From contig WFNG01000179.1 in NCBI GenBank assembly GCA_015488735.1, forward strand, positions 1-45,610: 45,610 nucleotides of DNA. The letters are read 5' to 3'. A program made the position numbers and the translations under genes. The notes below the pieces were generated by a model. It was not told the DNA's origin and made no database searches. It saw only the letters and a list, made by a program, of their open reading frames with translations. Of this stretch, positions 16,271 to 25,281 are shown piece after piece. Positions within the stretch are counted from its first letter, which is position 1. The number at the start of each line of letters is the position of its first letter. The DNA is from Bacteroidales bacterium. Its GTDB lineage: Bacteria > Bacteroidota > Bacteroidia > Bacteroidales > F082.

Positions 16271-17281
16271 ATGAAAACATCCTTTCATGAGGCGATATTG
16301 TGGGAACCGTTGCCGGAAAAGAGCGTACGGTGTCATGCCTGTGCCCATCGTTGTGAAATCAGGGTGGGGCAGTTCGGTATTTGCGGAACGCGGAAAAACG
16401 TGGGGGGAGCACTTTTCACTAATGTTTATGAACGCCCCCTCGCTGTGCAAAGCGATCCCATAGAGAAAAAACCGCTGTTTCACTTTCTGCCCGGCACCCG
16501 GGCTCTGTCGTTGGGCACGGCGGGATGCAATTTCCATTGTACCTTTTGCCAGAACGACGATATCAGTCAGTTGCGTGGTGAGGCGGTTTACGGTTACGAT
16601 ACAAGCTGCCGTCAACTGGTGAATGGGGCTGTGGAAAAGGGTTGCGGTTCCATTGCCTACACCTATAACGAACCTGTGGTTTTTATTGAGTTTGTCCTGG
16701 ATACGGCTAAGCTTGCCCATCGTGCAGGTTTGAAAAATGTCTATATCAGTAACGGTTTTGAAACAGAAGAAACATTTGCTTTGCTGACTGGTAACATTGA
16801 TGCCATGAACATCGACCTGAAGGCTTTCACCGAAAGGTTTTATAAAACGTTGTGCAAAGGGCTGCTGCAGCCTGTTTTGGAGAATATCCGGCGAGCGGTT
16901 GCGTTGGGCATCTGGGTGGAAGTGACTACACTGCTCATCCCTGGCGAAAATGATTCCGAAGCCGAAATCAGGGAAATCGCCCGCTTCATCGCTTCGGTTT
17001 CCAGCGATATCCCGTGGCATATTTCCCGGTTTTTTCCTGCTTATAAAATGACTTCCAAACCACTCACCCACTTGTCTGTCATACAACGTGCTTCCGAAAT
17101 CGGTTACGAAGAGGGCCTGCACTATGTTTATACCGGAAATGTCCCGTTCGAGAGCAACACAACCCGTTGTCCGCACTGCGGTGAGGAGTTGATTGTACGG
17201 CATGCTTACCGGCTCGGAAAGATGAAAGTCGAAAACGGCTGTTGTCCCCGTTGTGGTACTAAAATAGCAGGCGTTTTTTGA
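16271..17281 (+). CDS. amrS: AmmeMemoRadiSam system radical SAM enzyme
   Basis: A radical SAM protein of about 336 residues. The [4Fe-4S] motif is CNFHCTFC (Cys86, Cys90, Cys93), within LGTAGCNFHCTFCQNDDISQ. Extra cysteines occur at the N-terminus (RCHACAHRCEI, GICGT), and a C-terminal zinc-ribbon-like pair reads CPHCGEELI...CCPRCGTKI. The architecture is that of AmrS, the radical SAM member of the AmmeMemoRadiSam set. Its reaction is not established to my knowledge; related pyruvate-formate-lyase activases make glycyl radicals. The start at 16271 (MKTSFHEAILWEPLPE) replaces the 48-residue longer track start. tex follows 58 bp later, then AMMECR1 and MEMO1. Confidence 0.92.
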   Translation: MKTSFHEAILWEPLPEKSVRCHACAHRCEIRVGQFGICGTRKNVGGALFTNVYERPLAVQSDPIEKKPLFHFLPGTRALSLGTAGCNFHCTFCQNDDISQLRGEAVYGYDTSCRQLVNGAVEKGCGSIAYTYNEPVVFIEFVLDTAKLAHRAGLKNVYISNGFETEETFALLTGNIDAMNIDLKAFTERFYKTLCKGLLQPVLENIRRAVALGIWVEVTTLLIPGENDSEAEIREIARFIASVSSDIPWHISRFFPAYKMTSKPLTHLSVIQRASEIGYEEGLHYVYTGNVPFESNTTRCPHCGEELIVRHAYRLGKMKVENGCCPRCGTKIAGVF

Positions 17282-17312
17282 CCTTCTGTTTTCACGAATC
17301 CTTTTATTCGCC

Positions 17313-17320
17313 TATTTTTG
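17313..17320 (+). promoter_or_regulatory. Candidate -7 box for tex
   Basis: TATTTTTG matches TAnnTTTG, 19 bases upstream of the tex ATG. No TTG at the proper -33 distance is seen. Confidence 0.3.
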
Positions 17321-17339
17321 CTCTTTTGAAAATGCAGCG

Positions 17340-19460
17340 ATGATTGAAAAAATATCCACACAACTTCAAATTGCTTCCTGGCAGGTGGAAAACACGCTTG
17401 CCTTGCATAACGAAGGGGCTACTGTTCCGTTTATTGCCCGATACAGAAAAGAAAAAACAGGCGGCCTGACCGATGAGCAGATTCTGGAATTATTGAAAAT
17501 CTACAAACAGCTTACGGAGCTGGAGGAACGCCGGCAGGTAATTCTGAAGAGTCTTGAAGAACAGGGGATTACCGATATAAGACTTTTGGAGAAGATAAAA
17601 ACCGTCGCAACATTAAGTCAGATGGAAGACCTTTATCTGCCGTACCGTCCCAAACGGAAAACCAAAGGGATTATGGCTGCGGAAAAAGGACTGGAACCGC
17701 TGGCGCGGATGCTGATGTCGGAAACGGTCAGGGATGCGGAGGATACTGCACAGCGGTTTGTTCTGCCTGGAAAAGGTGTTGACTCAGTAGAAGAGGCTCT
17801 GGCCGGCGCCCGTGATATTATGGCGGAGTGGATTGCCGAAAAAGAACGCATCAGAAGTTTTGTGCGGAATAGCTTCCAAAGACATGCTGTCATTGTATCC
17901 AAAGTGGCCAAGGGAAAAGAAGGGGAAGGCGACAAATACCGCTCCTGGTTTGACTGGTCAGAAAAAGCTGCCAAATGCCCGGCGCACAGAGTGCTGGCTA
18001 TCTTCAGAGGGGAAAAAGAGGGATTTCTGAAAGTAAAAATCTCACCGGATACCGACTGGCTGGTGGAAGAGGTAACACGGCGGGTGGTACGGGCGATGCC
18101 CGAAACAAATTTGCATAAAGCAAAAGCGGCAAAAGATGCCGTGAAACGACTTTTAATGCCGGCCATGGAAACCGAACTCCGGGCAGCGTTAAAGAAAAAA
18201 GCCGACGAGAGCGCAGTGGCTGTTTTTAAAAAGAATCTGGAGCAGTTGCTGCTTTCTCCGCCTCTCGGAAGGAAACGTGTGCTGGCCATTGATCCGGGAT
18301 TTCGAACGGGTTGTAAAGTGGTTTGTCTCGACAGCAACGGCAATCTGCTGCATAACGAAACGATCTATCCGCATCCACCGCAAAACGAGGTGGCCATGGC
18401 GACAAAAAAGATCAAGTCGATGGTGGAACGCTATAAAATGGAAGCCATTGCCATAGGAAACGGAACGGCGGGCCGGGAAACCGAATGGTTTATCGGAAAT
18501 ATCCGTTTCGACAGACCTCTGGTTTCGGTGATGGTGAACGAAGACGGCGCTTCGGTTTACTCGGCTTCCGTGGTGGCACGGGAGGAATTTCCGGAATATG
18601 ACGTGACCGTGCGGGGCGCCGTTTCCATAGGCAGGCGGCTGCAGGATCCGTTGGCCGAACTGGTGAAAATTGACCCCAAGTCGTTGGGAATCGGGCAATA
18701 CCAGCACGATGTAAACCAAAACCTGCTGAAAGAGTCTTTGAAGACTACTGTGGAACTTTGCGTGAACAGGGTGGGTGTGGAGCTGAACCTTGCCAGTAAA
18801 GAACTGCTGACGTTTGTGTCGGGTATCGGGCCTACGCTGGCTGCCAAAATTGGTTCGTTCCGCAAAGGAAACGGCGCTTTTAAAAACCGCAATGAATTAA
18901 AGAAAGTTCCCGGCCTGGGAGCCAAAGCATTTGAACAATCGGCAGGCTTTTTGAGAATAAAAGGGGGCGACTATCCGTTGGATGTCACTGCCGTTCATCC
19001 GGAACATTATGCTGTGGTCGAAAATATGGCAAAAAAGCTTGGTCTCCGGGTGGATGAACTTATTCAAAACAAGAAGATTAAACAACTCATTCGTCTTGAG
19101 GATTTTGTAACCGAAAATATCGGGTTACCCACCCTTTCAGATATTCTGGACGAGCTGGAGAAACCCGGCCGTGACCCGAGAAAAAAGCTGGATGCCTTCC
19201 GGTTCGCCGAAGACATCAAAACCATGGAAGATCTTAAAGAAGGGACGGTAGTTCCCGGAATTATTACCAACATCACCGATTTCGGCGCTTTTGTGGATAT
19301 CGGTATTCACGAAAACGGATTAATCCATAAGAGCAATATGGCAAATGCTTATGTGAGTCATCCCTCCGGGTATGTTTCTTTGGGGCAGCATGTGGAGGTG
19401 AAAATCATAGCCGTGGATATTTCGAGGAAACGCATTGCGCTTAGTCTGGTCATCGATTGA
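17340..19460 (+). CDS. tex: Tex family RNA-binding transcription accessory protein
   Basis: A 706-aa cytoplasmic nucleic-acid-binding protein. Domains in order: an N-terminal helical Tex region (ATVPFIARYRKEKTGGLTDEQ), a YqgF/RNase H-like domain from about residue 315 (VLAIDPGFRTGCKVVCLDSNG), helix-hairpin-helix repeats at about 490-560 (FVSGIGPTLAAKIGSFR and VPGLGAKAFEQSAGFLRI), and a C-terminal S1 RNA-binding domain from about 633 (GTVVPGIITNITDFGAFVDI). The full family length is present. Tex proteins act in transcription and translation stress; the exact role here is unknown. The position between two AmmeMemoRadiSam genes is noteworthy. Confidence 0.95.
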   Translation: MIEKISTQLQIASWQVENTLALHNEGATVPFIARYRKEKTGGLTDEQILELLKIYKQLTELEERRQVILKSLEEQGITDIRLLEKIKTVATLSQMEDLYLPYRPKRKTKGIMAAEKGLEPLARMLMSETVRDAEDTAQRFVLPGKGVDSVEEALAGARDIMAEWIAEKERIRSFVRNSFQRHAVIVSKVAKGKEGEGDKYRSWFDWSEKAAKCPAHRVLAIFRGEKEGFLKVKISPDTDWLVEEVTRRVVRAMPETNLHKAKAAKDAVKRLLMPAMETELRAALKKKADESAVAVFKKNLEQLLLSPPLGRKRVLAIDPGFRTGCKVVCLDSNGNLLHNETIYPHPPQNEVAMATKKIKSMVERYKMEAIAIGNGTAGRETEWFIGNIRFDRPLVSVMVNEDGASVYSASVVAREEFPEYDVTVRGAVSIGRRLQDPLAELVKIDPKSLGIGQYQHDVNQNLLKESLKTTVELCVNRVGVELNLASKELLTFVSGIGPTLAAKIGSFRKGNGAFKNRNELKKVPGLGAKAFEQSAGFLRIKGGDYPLDVTAVHPEHYAVVENMAKKLGLRVDELIQNKKIKQLIRLEDFVTENIGLPTLSDILDELEKPGRDPRKKLDAFRFAEDIKTMEDLKEGTVVPGIITNITDFGAFVDIGIHENGLIHKSNMANAYVSHPSGYVSLGQHVEVKIIAVDISRKRIALSLVID

Positions 19461-19582
19461 TTTTGAGCCATAGACAATGGTTATGAAATTAAGCACGAAA
19501 CTTCAACAACAAAAATTCGTATATCTGATAAAACAAACACAAACAAAGCTTCGCCGGAAGTATCTCAGTTGAAAGCTAAAAA

Positions 19583-20197
19583 ATGGAACTACACGAATTA
19601 TTAAAAGAGGAAGAAAAAAACCAACTACTGCATGTTGCCCGACAGTCAATAATCTGCTGTTTTAAGGGCGAAAGTTTTTTGTCGGACCGGATCGCTGTGT
19701 GCAAAAATGAGTTGTACGACAGGTTTAAAGACCCTGCTGTTCCCGCTTTTGCCATGTCTCTGGCCTGTTTTGTGACGCTGACACGAAAGGAGGATGACCA
19801 ACTGCGCGGCTGTATCGGCAACCTCCAGGCGGAAGCGGGAGAAACCTTGTTGGGAAACGTCATTCGTAACAGTATGTCGGCGGCATTTTACGACAACCGT
19901 TTCGAACCGCTGGAACCGGACGACCTGGCCCGGGTAAAAATAGAGATCAGTGTCCTTTCTAAACCTGAAATTATCCATTTTGATACTGAAAAAGAGCTTT
20001 TTGAACAGATTTTAGGTAAAGGCGTAGTGCTGCAAAAAGGATTTTACCGGGCCACTTTTTTACCGCAGGTGTGGGAAAAAGTGTCCCAACCCGAGCTGTT
20101 CCTGCGCCATTTGGCCGCCAAAGCGGGATTACCGGCTTCCGCCTGGACAGAAGCTTCGTATGCGGTGTACGAAGTGGAAAGTTTTGAAGAAGATTAA
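19583..20197 (+). CDS. AMMECR1 family protein (AmmeMemoRadiSam system protein A)
   Basis: A 204-aa protein with the AMMECR1 signature LRGCIGNL (in TRKEDDQLRGCIGNLQAEAG) and the downstream AAFYDNRFEPL and VKIEISVLSKPE stretches. Its biochemical function is not known. It is cytoplasmic, with no signal or membrane segments. Its TAA stop overlaps the stop of the convergent MEMO1-type gene (TTAA). The nearby amrS and MEMO1 genes complete the three-protein set. It lies 122 bp after tex. Confidence 0.92.
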   Translation: MELHELLKEEEKNQLLHVARQSIICCFKGESFLSDRIAVCKNELYDRFKDPAVPAFAMSLACFVTLTRKEDDQLRGCIGNLQAEAGETLLGNVIRNSMSAAFYDNRFEPLEPDDLARVKIEISVLSKPEIIHFDTEKELFEQILGKGVVLQKGFYRATFLPQVWEKVSQPELFLRHLAAKAGLPASAWTEASYAVYEVESFEED

Positions 20198-20961
20198 AAC
20201 AAAAAACCGGCATAGCCCACCACAGCCGAGGCATCGCCGAAAGCTTCGGCAGAGGTGGAATAATTGATGAGATGGGGGCGTAGACCATGCCGACTCATAA
20301 AAGCAAAAGCTATTCGTAACGGGTTGATGCCACAGGCGTCCACATCGACAGGGTCAAGGTTTTCTATTTGCCGGATGCTGCGGCTGTCGATCTTCCGGGC
20401 TTCGTCCAACGGATAGTAGTGGCTTAGGTCGGTGCTGATGATCAAAAAATAATTTTTGAGGTACAAGGCGAATTCTTCAGCCTGAGTTTCGGATATATGT
20501 CCAACCACGAGCGGCAGCATCCTGCTTTGGGGGCTGAAGTGTTGAATAAATGGTAATTGTACTTCCAGTGAATGCTCTTCGTTATGAACGGAAGGGTGTA
20601 CAGAAAACAGGCTGCTGTGTATGATTTGTGTACGGCCCATGGGGCTTTCCCAAAAATCGTGCGGGTCGCGGTAAGCCGTATGAAAAAATGCGCGGTGCGA
20701 AGGGCCCAGCAGGGCTATTTTTTCCGGCTTTATTTTCCGCAACAACCGGTGGGCGGCGTAAGTGGTTTTTCCCGAATACACCCAGCCCGCATGGGGAACG
20801 ATTAACCCGGAAATTTTGCTGTTATTCATTCCCTCCGCCATGTCTTCTTCTTTTAGCTCTTTCTCAAAACGTTGGAAAAAAGCAAGGATTTCCCTTTTTG
20901 TCGAAGGATAAAAGCTTCCCGCGAAAGCGGGCTTCCGAATGGTGATATTTTCCTTTTCCAT
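20194..20961 (-). CDS. MEMO1 family protein (AmmeMemoRadiSam system protein B)
   Basis: About 255 residues from MEKENITIRKPAFAGSFYPS (ATG at 20961). The track's 60-residue extension lies over a promoter and is unlikely to be coding. Family motifs are clear: RKPAFAGSFYP at the start, GLIVPHAGWVYSG, LLGPSHRAFFH, EHSLEVQLPFIQHF, and STDLSHYYPLDEA. The conserved histidines correspond to those of the LigB-like dioxygenase fold, where they bind metal. The role in bacteria is unknown. It is convergent with AMMECR1, with overlapping stop codons. Confidence 0.92.
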   Translation of the reverse strand: MEKENITIRKPAFAGSFYPSTKREILAFFQRFEKELKEEDMAEGMNNSKISGLIVPHAGWVYSGKTTYAAHRLLRKIKPEKIALLGPSHRAFFHTAYRDPHDFWESPMGRTQIIHSSLFSVHPSVHNEEHSLEVQLPFIQHFSPQSRMLPLVVGHISETQAEEFALYLKNYFLIISTDLSHYYPLDEARKIDSRSIRQIENLDPVDVDACGINPLRIAFAFMSRHGLRPHLINYSTSAEAFGDASAVVGYAGFLF

Positions 20962-20979
20962 AATCCTGAAACTTTTGTA

Positions 20980-21010
20980 CGAAAATACAACACACGGGCG
21001 GGAAATGCAA
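20980..21010 (-). promoter_or_regulatory. Candidate promoter of the MEMO1-type gene
   Basis: On the minus strand: TTG (21008-21010), exactly 20 bases, then TATTTTCG (20980-20987), seven of eight matches to TAnnTTTG. The chosen ATG is about 19 bases downstream, which supports the start at 20961. Confidence 0.5.
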
Positions 21011-21070
21011 CCAAGACAAACAGAAGTACTGTATTTTTTGCACCAATAAATGAATTTAACCGTAAAAGAT

Positions 21071-21117
21071 AAGTCGTCCCTAACAGGTCTTTGATATAGT
21101 TCCGTTAGGGACGACTT
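21071..21117. repeat. Inverted repeat AAGTCGTCCCTAAC / GTTAGGGACGACTT
   Basis: Perfect 14-bp arms (21071-21084 and 21104-21117) around a 19-base spacer. The core GTCCCTAAC is shared with the palindromes of the mobile element near 12 kb. Two further short hairpins follow: TGTGGATT/AATCCACA at about 21129-21147 and GTGCCAAAGGCAC near 21172. The 315-bp gap between the MEMO1 start and the aminotransferase start holds these repeats and two candidate promoters, and no gene. Confidence 0.75.
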
Positions 21118-21251
21118 AAATTTATAAGTGTGGATTTCCAATCCACATTATACTATTGCTCATTTGGGTTTGTGCCAAAGGCACTCTTTTGGAGTAACCC
21201 GAAGGCAGAAGGGTAAAAGGATTTTTAATCCATGGTATCCCCACTTTTTCC

Positions 21252-21259
21252 TACTTTTG
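21252..21259 (+). promoter_or_regulatory. Candidate -7 box for the aminotransferase operon
   Basis: TACTTTTG matches TAnnTTTG, about 18 bases upstream of the ATG at 21277 and inside the extended track ORF. The -33 element is not evident. Confidence 0.4.
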
Positions 21260-21276
21260 AAGAAAAAAACAGAACA

Positions 21277-22470
21277 ATGTATTTAACCGACAGGGAATTG
21301 TTTTACCGCCATTTGGCTGTTCCGGCCGAAGTGCCTCAGGCATTGGAAATTGTGCGTGCAGAAGGGATTTATTTGTTCGATGATCTGGGAAACGAATATG
21401 TGGACCTGGTTTCCGGCGTTTCAGTGAGCAATGTGGGTCATCAGCACCCGGCGGTGGTGGCAGCCGTAAAAGAGCAGGCTGATAAATACATGCACCTGAT
21501 GGTGTACGGCAAATACATCCAATCGCCGCAGGTACAACTGGCCGGCAAAATGGCTGAGAACCTTCCGCCATCACTTGATGCTGTTTATTTTGTCAACTCG
21601 GGCAGCGAAGCCATCGAAGGGGCGTTGAAACTGGCCAAACGCATGACCGGCCGTACCGAAATGATCGCTTTTAAAAATGCGTACCACGGTCATACCCACG
21701 GTGCCATGAGTATGCTGGGCAACGAAAAAATGAAATATGCTTTTTATCCGCTGTTGCCCGATATCCGGTTTTTAAATTTTAATGTTTTGGACGAGCTGGC
21801 GCAGATCACTGAAAAGACGGCCTGCGTACTCATCGAACCTATTCAGGCCGAGGCCGGTATTCTTATTCCGGATAAGGGCTATGTGAAGGCGCTGCGGCAA
21901 CGTTGCACCGAAACCGGCACAGTGCTTATTTTTGATGAGGTGCAAATGGGTTTCGGTCGCACCGGAAAGCTGTTTGCTTTTGAGCATTTTGATGTGGTTC
22001 CTGATATTTTGTGCCTTGCCAAAGCCATGGGGGGCGGCATGCCCATCGGGGCTTTTGTTTCCTCCAAAGAAAATATGCTGTTGCTGACCCATCATCCCGA
22101 ACTGGGACACATTACCACTTTTGGCGGCCATCCGGTAAGTTGTGCGGCAGCGCTGGCAAGTCTGGAAGTAATCCTTCGCGAAAAGCTGCACGAAAAAGCA
22201 CAGGCCAAAGGGCGCCTGTTCGTAAAATGGCTGGAAGGTCATCCGCTGGTGAAAGAGATACGGCAAATAGGGCTGATGCTCGCCGTGGAGCTGGTGGATG
22301 AAGCCACAACTGATAAAATAGTGCATGAAATGTATAAAAACAGACTGATTATTGACCGTTTTCTTTTCAACGATACCAGTTTTCGTATTGCTCCGCCACT
22401 TACCATCACCGAAGAGGAAATCAAAATGATTGCAGATAAAATATTGGATAGCCTTAACCAAATAAAATAA
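21277..22470 (+). CDS. Class III PLP-dependent aminotransferase (acetylornithine/ornithine aminotransferase-like)
   Basis: A 397-aa class III aminotransferase. Visible features: the phosphate-binding loop NSGSEAIEGALKLAK, the DEVQMGFGRTGKLFAFEHF motif with the PLP-ring aspartate, and the Schiff-base lysine in LCLAKAMGGGMPIGAF. A substrate-binding region, ITTFGGHPVSCAAALASL, follows. Substrate cannot be fixed from sequence; acetylornithine, ornithine or another omega-amino donor are all possible. I chose MYLTDRELFYRHLA at 21277 because a -7 box lies within the longer track start. It heads a tight run with ggt (7 bp), a thioesterase and aat. Confidence 0.85.
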   Translation: MYLTDRELFYRHLAVPAEVPQALEIVRAEGIYLFDDLGNEYVDLVSGVSVSNVGHQHPAVVAAVKEQADKYMHLMVYGKYIQSPQVQLAGKMAENLPPSLDAVYFVNSGSEAIEGALKLAKRMTGRTEMIAFKNAYHGHTHGAMSMLGNEKMKYAFYPLLPDIRFLNFNVLDELAQITEKTACVLIEPIQAEAGILIPDKGYVKALRQRCTETGTVLIFDEVQMGFGRTGKLFAFEHFDVVPDILCLAKAMGGGMPIGAFVSSKENMLLLTHHPELGHITTFGGHPVSCAAALASLEVILREKLHEKAQAKGRLFVKWLEGHPLVKEIRQIGLMLAVELVDEATTDKIVHEMYKNRLIIDRFLFNDTSFRIAPPLTITEEEIKMIADKILDSLNQIK

Positions 22471-22477
22471 TTGCCTA

Positions 22478-24172
22478 ATGAGAAAATTCTACTTTTTATT
22501 TTTTGCCGGACTTTTTATGTTTGGCGGAAATGTTTTTGCTCAGGACAGGGTGAGCAGCCTGAATTTTGAGACACGTTCCGAAGTGATTGCACAACACGGT
22601 ATGGCCTGTACCAGCCAGCCATTGGCTACATTGATTGCCATTGATATCCTGAAAAAAGGTGGTACGGCTGTTGATGCTGCCATTGCTGCCGATGCGGCGC
22701 TTGGATTGATGGAACCCACCGGTGCCGGTATGGGTGGTGACCTGTTTGCCATTGTGTGGGATGCCAAAACACAAAAACTCTACGGATTGAATTCTAGCGG
22801 TCCGTCGCCCAAATCATTGACGTTAAAATATTTTAAAGAGCATGGCTACAAATTTATTCCTGCTCACGGACCGTTACCTGTTTCGGTACCGGGATGTGTG
22901 GATGGCTGGAATGAACTACACAAACGTTTCGGCAAACTGCCCGTAAGTGAAATTCTGCAACCGGCCATTACGTATGCACGCGAAGGTTTTCCGGTTACGG
23001 AACTCATTGCCTATTATTGGAAACTGAATGCCCGGATTTTGAAAAAATATCCCGGTTTTGCCCAAGAGTACATGCCCAATGGCAAAGCGCCTGTGAAGGG
23101 GCAGGTTTTTAAAAACCCTAACCTTGCCAATACGCTGGAGTATCTGGCTAAAAAAGGATTGCGTTCTTTTTATGAAGGAAAGCCGGCGCGCGTGATTGAT
23201 AAATATATGCACGAACAAGGCGGATTTTTGTCTTATAATGATTTGGCTTCTTATCATGCAGATTGGGTAAAACCCGAGAGTACCAATTACCGCGGTTACG
23301 ATGTGTGGGAACTTCCGCCTAACGGGCAGGGAATTGCGGTGTTGCAAATGCTTAACATGCTTGAGAACTTCGATATTAAGTCCATGGGCTTTGGCAGTGC
23401 GGCTTATATTCATTTACTCACCGAAGTAAAAAAAATTGTTTATGAAGACCGTGCCAAATTTTATTCTGATCCAAAATTCAACAAAATTCCTGTAGAACAA
23501 CTCATTTCTAAAAAATATGCCAAAAAGCGGCTGAAATTGTATAATCCGCATCATGCTGCCAAATATTATCCTGCAGGTCAGCCGGAAAAAGGAAACACCG
23601 TATACATGACCGTTGCCGACCAGTATGGAAATATGGTTTCACTGATACAAAGCAATTACCGCGGCATGGGATCAGGCATGGCCCCTCCCGGGCTCGGATT
23701 TGTTTTGCAGGATCGAGGTGAACTTTTCTCACTGAAACCCGGACAGTTCAACACTTATGCTCCCGGAAAACGGCCTTTCCACACTATTATTCCGGCTTTC
23801 GTTACCAAAGATGGAAAGCCCTGGCTGAGTTTTGGCGTGATGGGCGGGGCCATGCAACCGCAGGGGCAGGTTCAGGTTCTTGTCAATTTGATTGATTTCG
23901 GCATGAACCTTCAGGAAGCCGGCGATGCCCCGCGCATACGTCACGATGGCTCTTCACAGCCCACCGGAACAAAAATGAAAGATGGCGGCTGGCTTAATAT
24001 GGAAAGCGGATTCCGTTATGATGTTATCCGGAAGTTAATGCAAATGGGGCACCGTATACGATGGAGCCTTGGCGGTTACGGCGGTTATCAGGCCATCATG
24101 TGGGATGCCAAAAATAAAGTGTATTACGGTGCTTCCGAGTCGAGAAAAGATGGGGAAGCCATCGGGTATTAG
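22478..24172 (+). CDS. ggt: Gamma-glutamyltransferase (glutathione hydrolase family)
   Basis: A 564-aa periplasmic Ntn-hydrolase that cleaves or transfers gamma-glutamyl groups. It has a Sec signal peptide (FYFLFFAGLFMFGGNVFAQ). The large subunit includes GGTAVDAAIAADAALGLMEPTGAGMGGD. The predicted autoprocessing site is Asn373-Thr374 in KGNTVYMTVADQYGN, with Thr374 as the nucleophile of the small subunit (residues 374-564). The later SNYRGMGSGMAPPGLGFVLQ lines the active site in the family. The length is as expected. It is the second gene of the aminotransferase run, pointing to peptide or glutamate salvage. Confidence 0.92.
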   Translation: MRKFYFLFFAGLFMFGGNVFAQDRVSSLNFETRSEVIAQHGMACTSQPLATLIAIDILKKGGTAVDAAIAADAALGLMEPTGAGMGGDLFAIVWDAKTQKLYGLNSSGPSPKSLTLKYFKEHGYKFIPAHGPLPVSVPGCVDGWNELHKRFGKLPVSEILQPAITYAREGFPVTELIAYYWKLNARILKKYPGFAQEYMPNGKAPVKGQVFKNPNLANTLEYLAKKGLRSFYEGKPARVIDKYMHEQGGFLSYNDLASYHADWVKPESTNYRGYDVWELPPNGQGIAVLQMLNMLENFDIKSMGFGSAAYIHLLTEVKKIVYEDRAKFYSDPKFNKIPVEQLISKKYAKKRLKLYNPHHAAKYYPAGQPEKGNTVYMTVADQYGNMVSLIQSNYRGMGSGMAPPGLGFVLQDRGELFSLKPGQFNTYAPGKRPFHTIIPAFVTKDGKPWLSFGVMGGAMQPQGQVQVLVNLIDFGMNLQEAGDAPRIRHDGSSQPTGTKMKDGGWLNMESGFRYDVIRKLMQMGHRIRWSLGGYGGYQAIMWDAKNKVYYGASESRKDGEAIGY

Positions 24173-24190
24173 GGCTTATAATAAAATAAT

Positions 24191-24628
24191 ATGCAGCAGA
24201 AAACGACAGAAATCTTAGAAAAAATTAAAGCGGTTATCGGTAAAGAGGAACAACTCTCGCCTTCACCGTTTATGAACTGGCTGAAACCGGTAGCTGTGGC
24301 TGCAGAGTATGGCTCGCTGACCTTTGAATACGAAATAAGAAGGGAAATGACCAATCCCATGGGAAACCTGCATGGTGGCATTATTGCCGGAATTATTGAT
24401 GACATTATGGGAGCTACGGTTTACAGCCTCGGCAAAAGTGATTATTTTGTCACGGTAAACCTCTCGGTGGACTATTTTGCGCCTGCTGTGTTTGGCGATA
24501 TTGTTCATGCTAAGACCAAGGTGATAAAAGAAGGACGAAAAGTCATTAATGTCGAATGTGAGTTGTGGCTGCCGGCCAAAAAACGGTTGTTGGCCAAAGC
24601 CAGTTCCAATCTAATGCGTGTCCGGTAA
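24191..24628 (+). CDS. PaaI-like hotdog-fold thioesterase
   Basis: A 145-aa hotdog-fold protein. The motif NPMGNLHGGIIAGIIDDIMG includes the usual HGG on the central helix, and VTVNLSVDYFAPAVFGDIVHAKTKVIKEGRKV forms the sheet region. Such proteins hydrolyse acyl- or aryl-CoA thioesters in the cytoplasm. Substrate unknown. It is third in the operon, 18 bp after ggt and 2 bp before aat. Confidence 0.82.
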   Translation: MQQKTTEILEKIKAVIGKEEQLSPSPFMNWLKPVAVAAEYGSLTFEYEIRREMTNPMGNLHGGIIAGIIDDIMGATVYSLGKSDYFVTVNLSVDYFAPAVFGDIVHAKTKVIKEGRKVINVECELWLPAKKRLLAKASSNLMRVR

Positions 24629-24630
24629 CC

Positions 24631-25281
24631 ATGTCTGTTTTCCGGCTTCCTGAAGAAATTGTTTTTCCAAAGCCTGAACTGGCTGAACCAAATGGCCTGT
24701 TGGCTGTAGGTGGTGACCTTTCGCCACAACGACTGCTACAAGCTTATGCTTCCGGTATTTTTCCGTGGTACAACGAGGGACAACCTATTTTGTGGTGGTC
24801 GCCCGACCCGCGGCTGGTGCTTTTCCCCGAAGAATTTAAAAGACACAAAAACCTGGGACGACTTGTGCGCAGTGGCCGTTTCGATGTGACCCTGAACAGT
24901 GATTTTGTCGAGGTTATCCGGGCCTGTAGCCGGGTAGAGCGGCCAGGACAGGAAGGAACCTGGATAACAAAAGAAATGCAGGACGCTTATATCAGGTTGC
25001 ATACTCTTGGTTTTGCCTGGTCAGTAGAGGTTTGGGATGGAAAAGAACTGGTCGGGGGATTGTATGGCGTGGCGCTGGGAAAGGTTTTCTTTGGCGAGTC
25101 CATGTTCCACACGGTAACGGATGCTTCTAAAGTGGCTTTGTGGTATTTGGTGGACTATTTGATTGAAAACAGTTTCCGGCTCATCGATGTACAGCAGGAT
25201 ACGCCCCACATGCGTAGCCTTGGGGCGCGCCTGATTCCCCGGACAGAGTTTCTGGGAATTTTAAAGGGAAACATTGATTAA
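24631..25281 (+). CDS. aat: Leucyl/phenylalanyl-tRNA--protein transferase
   Basis: About 216 residues. It adds Leu or Phe from aminoacyl-tRNA to N-terminal Arg/Lys of proteins, marking them for ClpAP through the N-degron pathway. Motifs: GLLAVGGDLSPQRLLQAYAS, GIFPWYNEGQPILWWSPDPR, ESMFHTVTDASKVALWYL and DVQQDTPHMRSLGARLIPR. The ATG at 24631 is 2 bp after the thioesterase stop; the longer track start overlaps that gene out of frame and is rejected. Last gene of the run. Confidence 0.95.
   Translation: MSVFRLPEEIVFPKPELAEPNGLLAVGGDLSPQRLLQAYASGIFPWYNEGQPILWWSPDPRLVLFPEEFKRHKNLGRLVRSGRFDVTLNSDFVEVIRACSRVERPGQEGTWITKEMQDAYIRLHTLGFAWSVEVWDGKELVGGLYGVALGKVFFGESMFHTVTDASKVALWYLVDYLIENSFRLIDVQQDTPHMRSLGARLIPRTEFLGILKGNID

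Noticed and set aside
16247-17203. 318-aa minus-strand ORF opposite amrS
   Set aside because: Long only because the plus-strand gene is codon-biased; the radical SAM and zinc motifs are on the plus strand.
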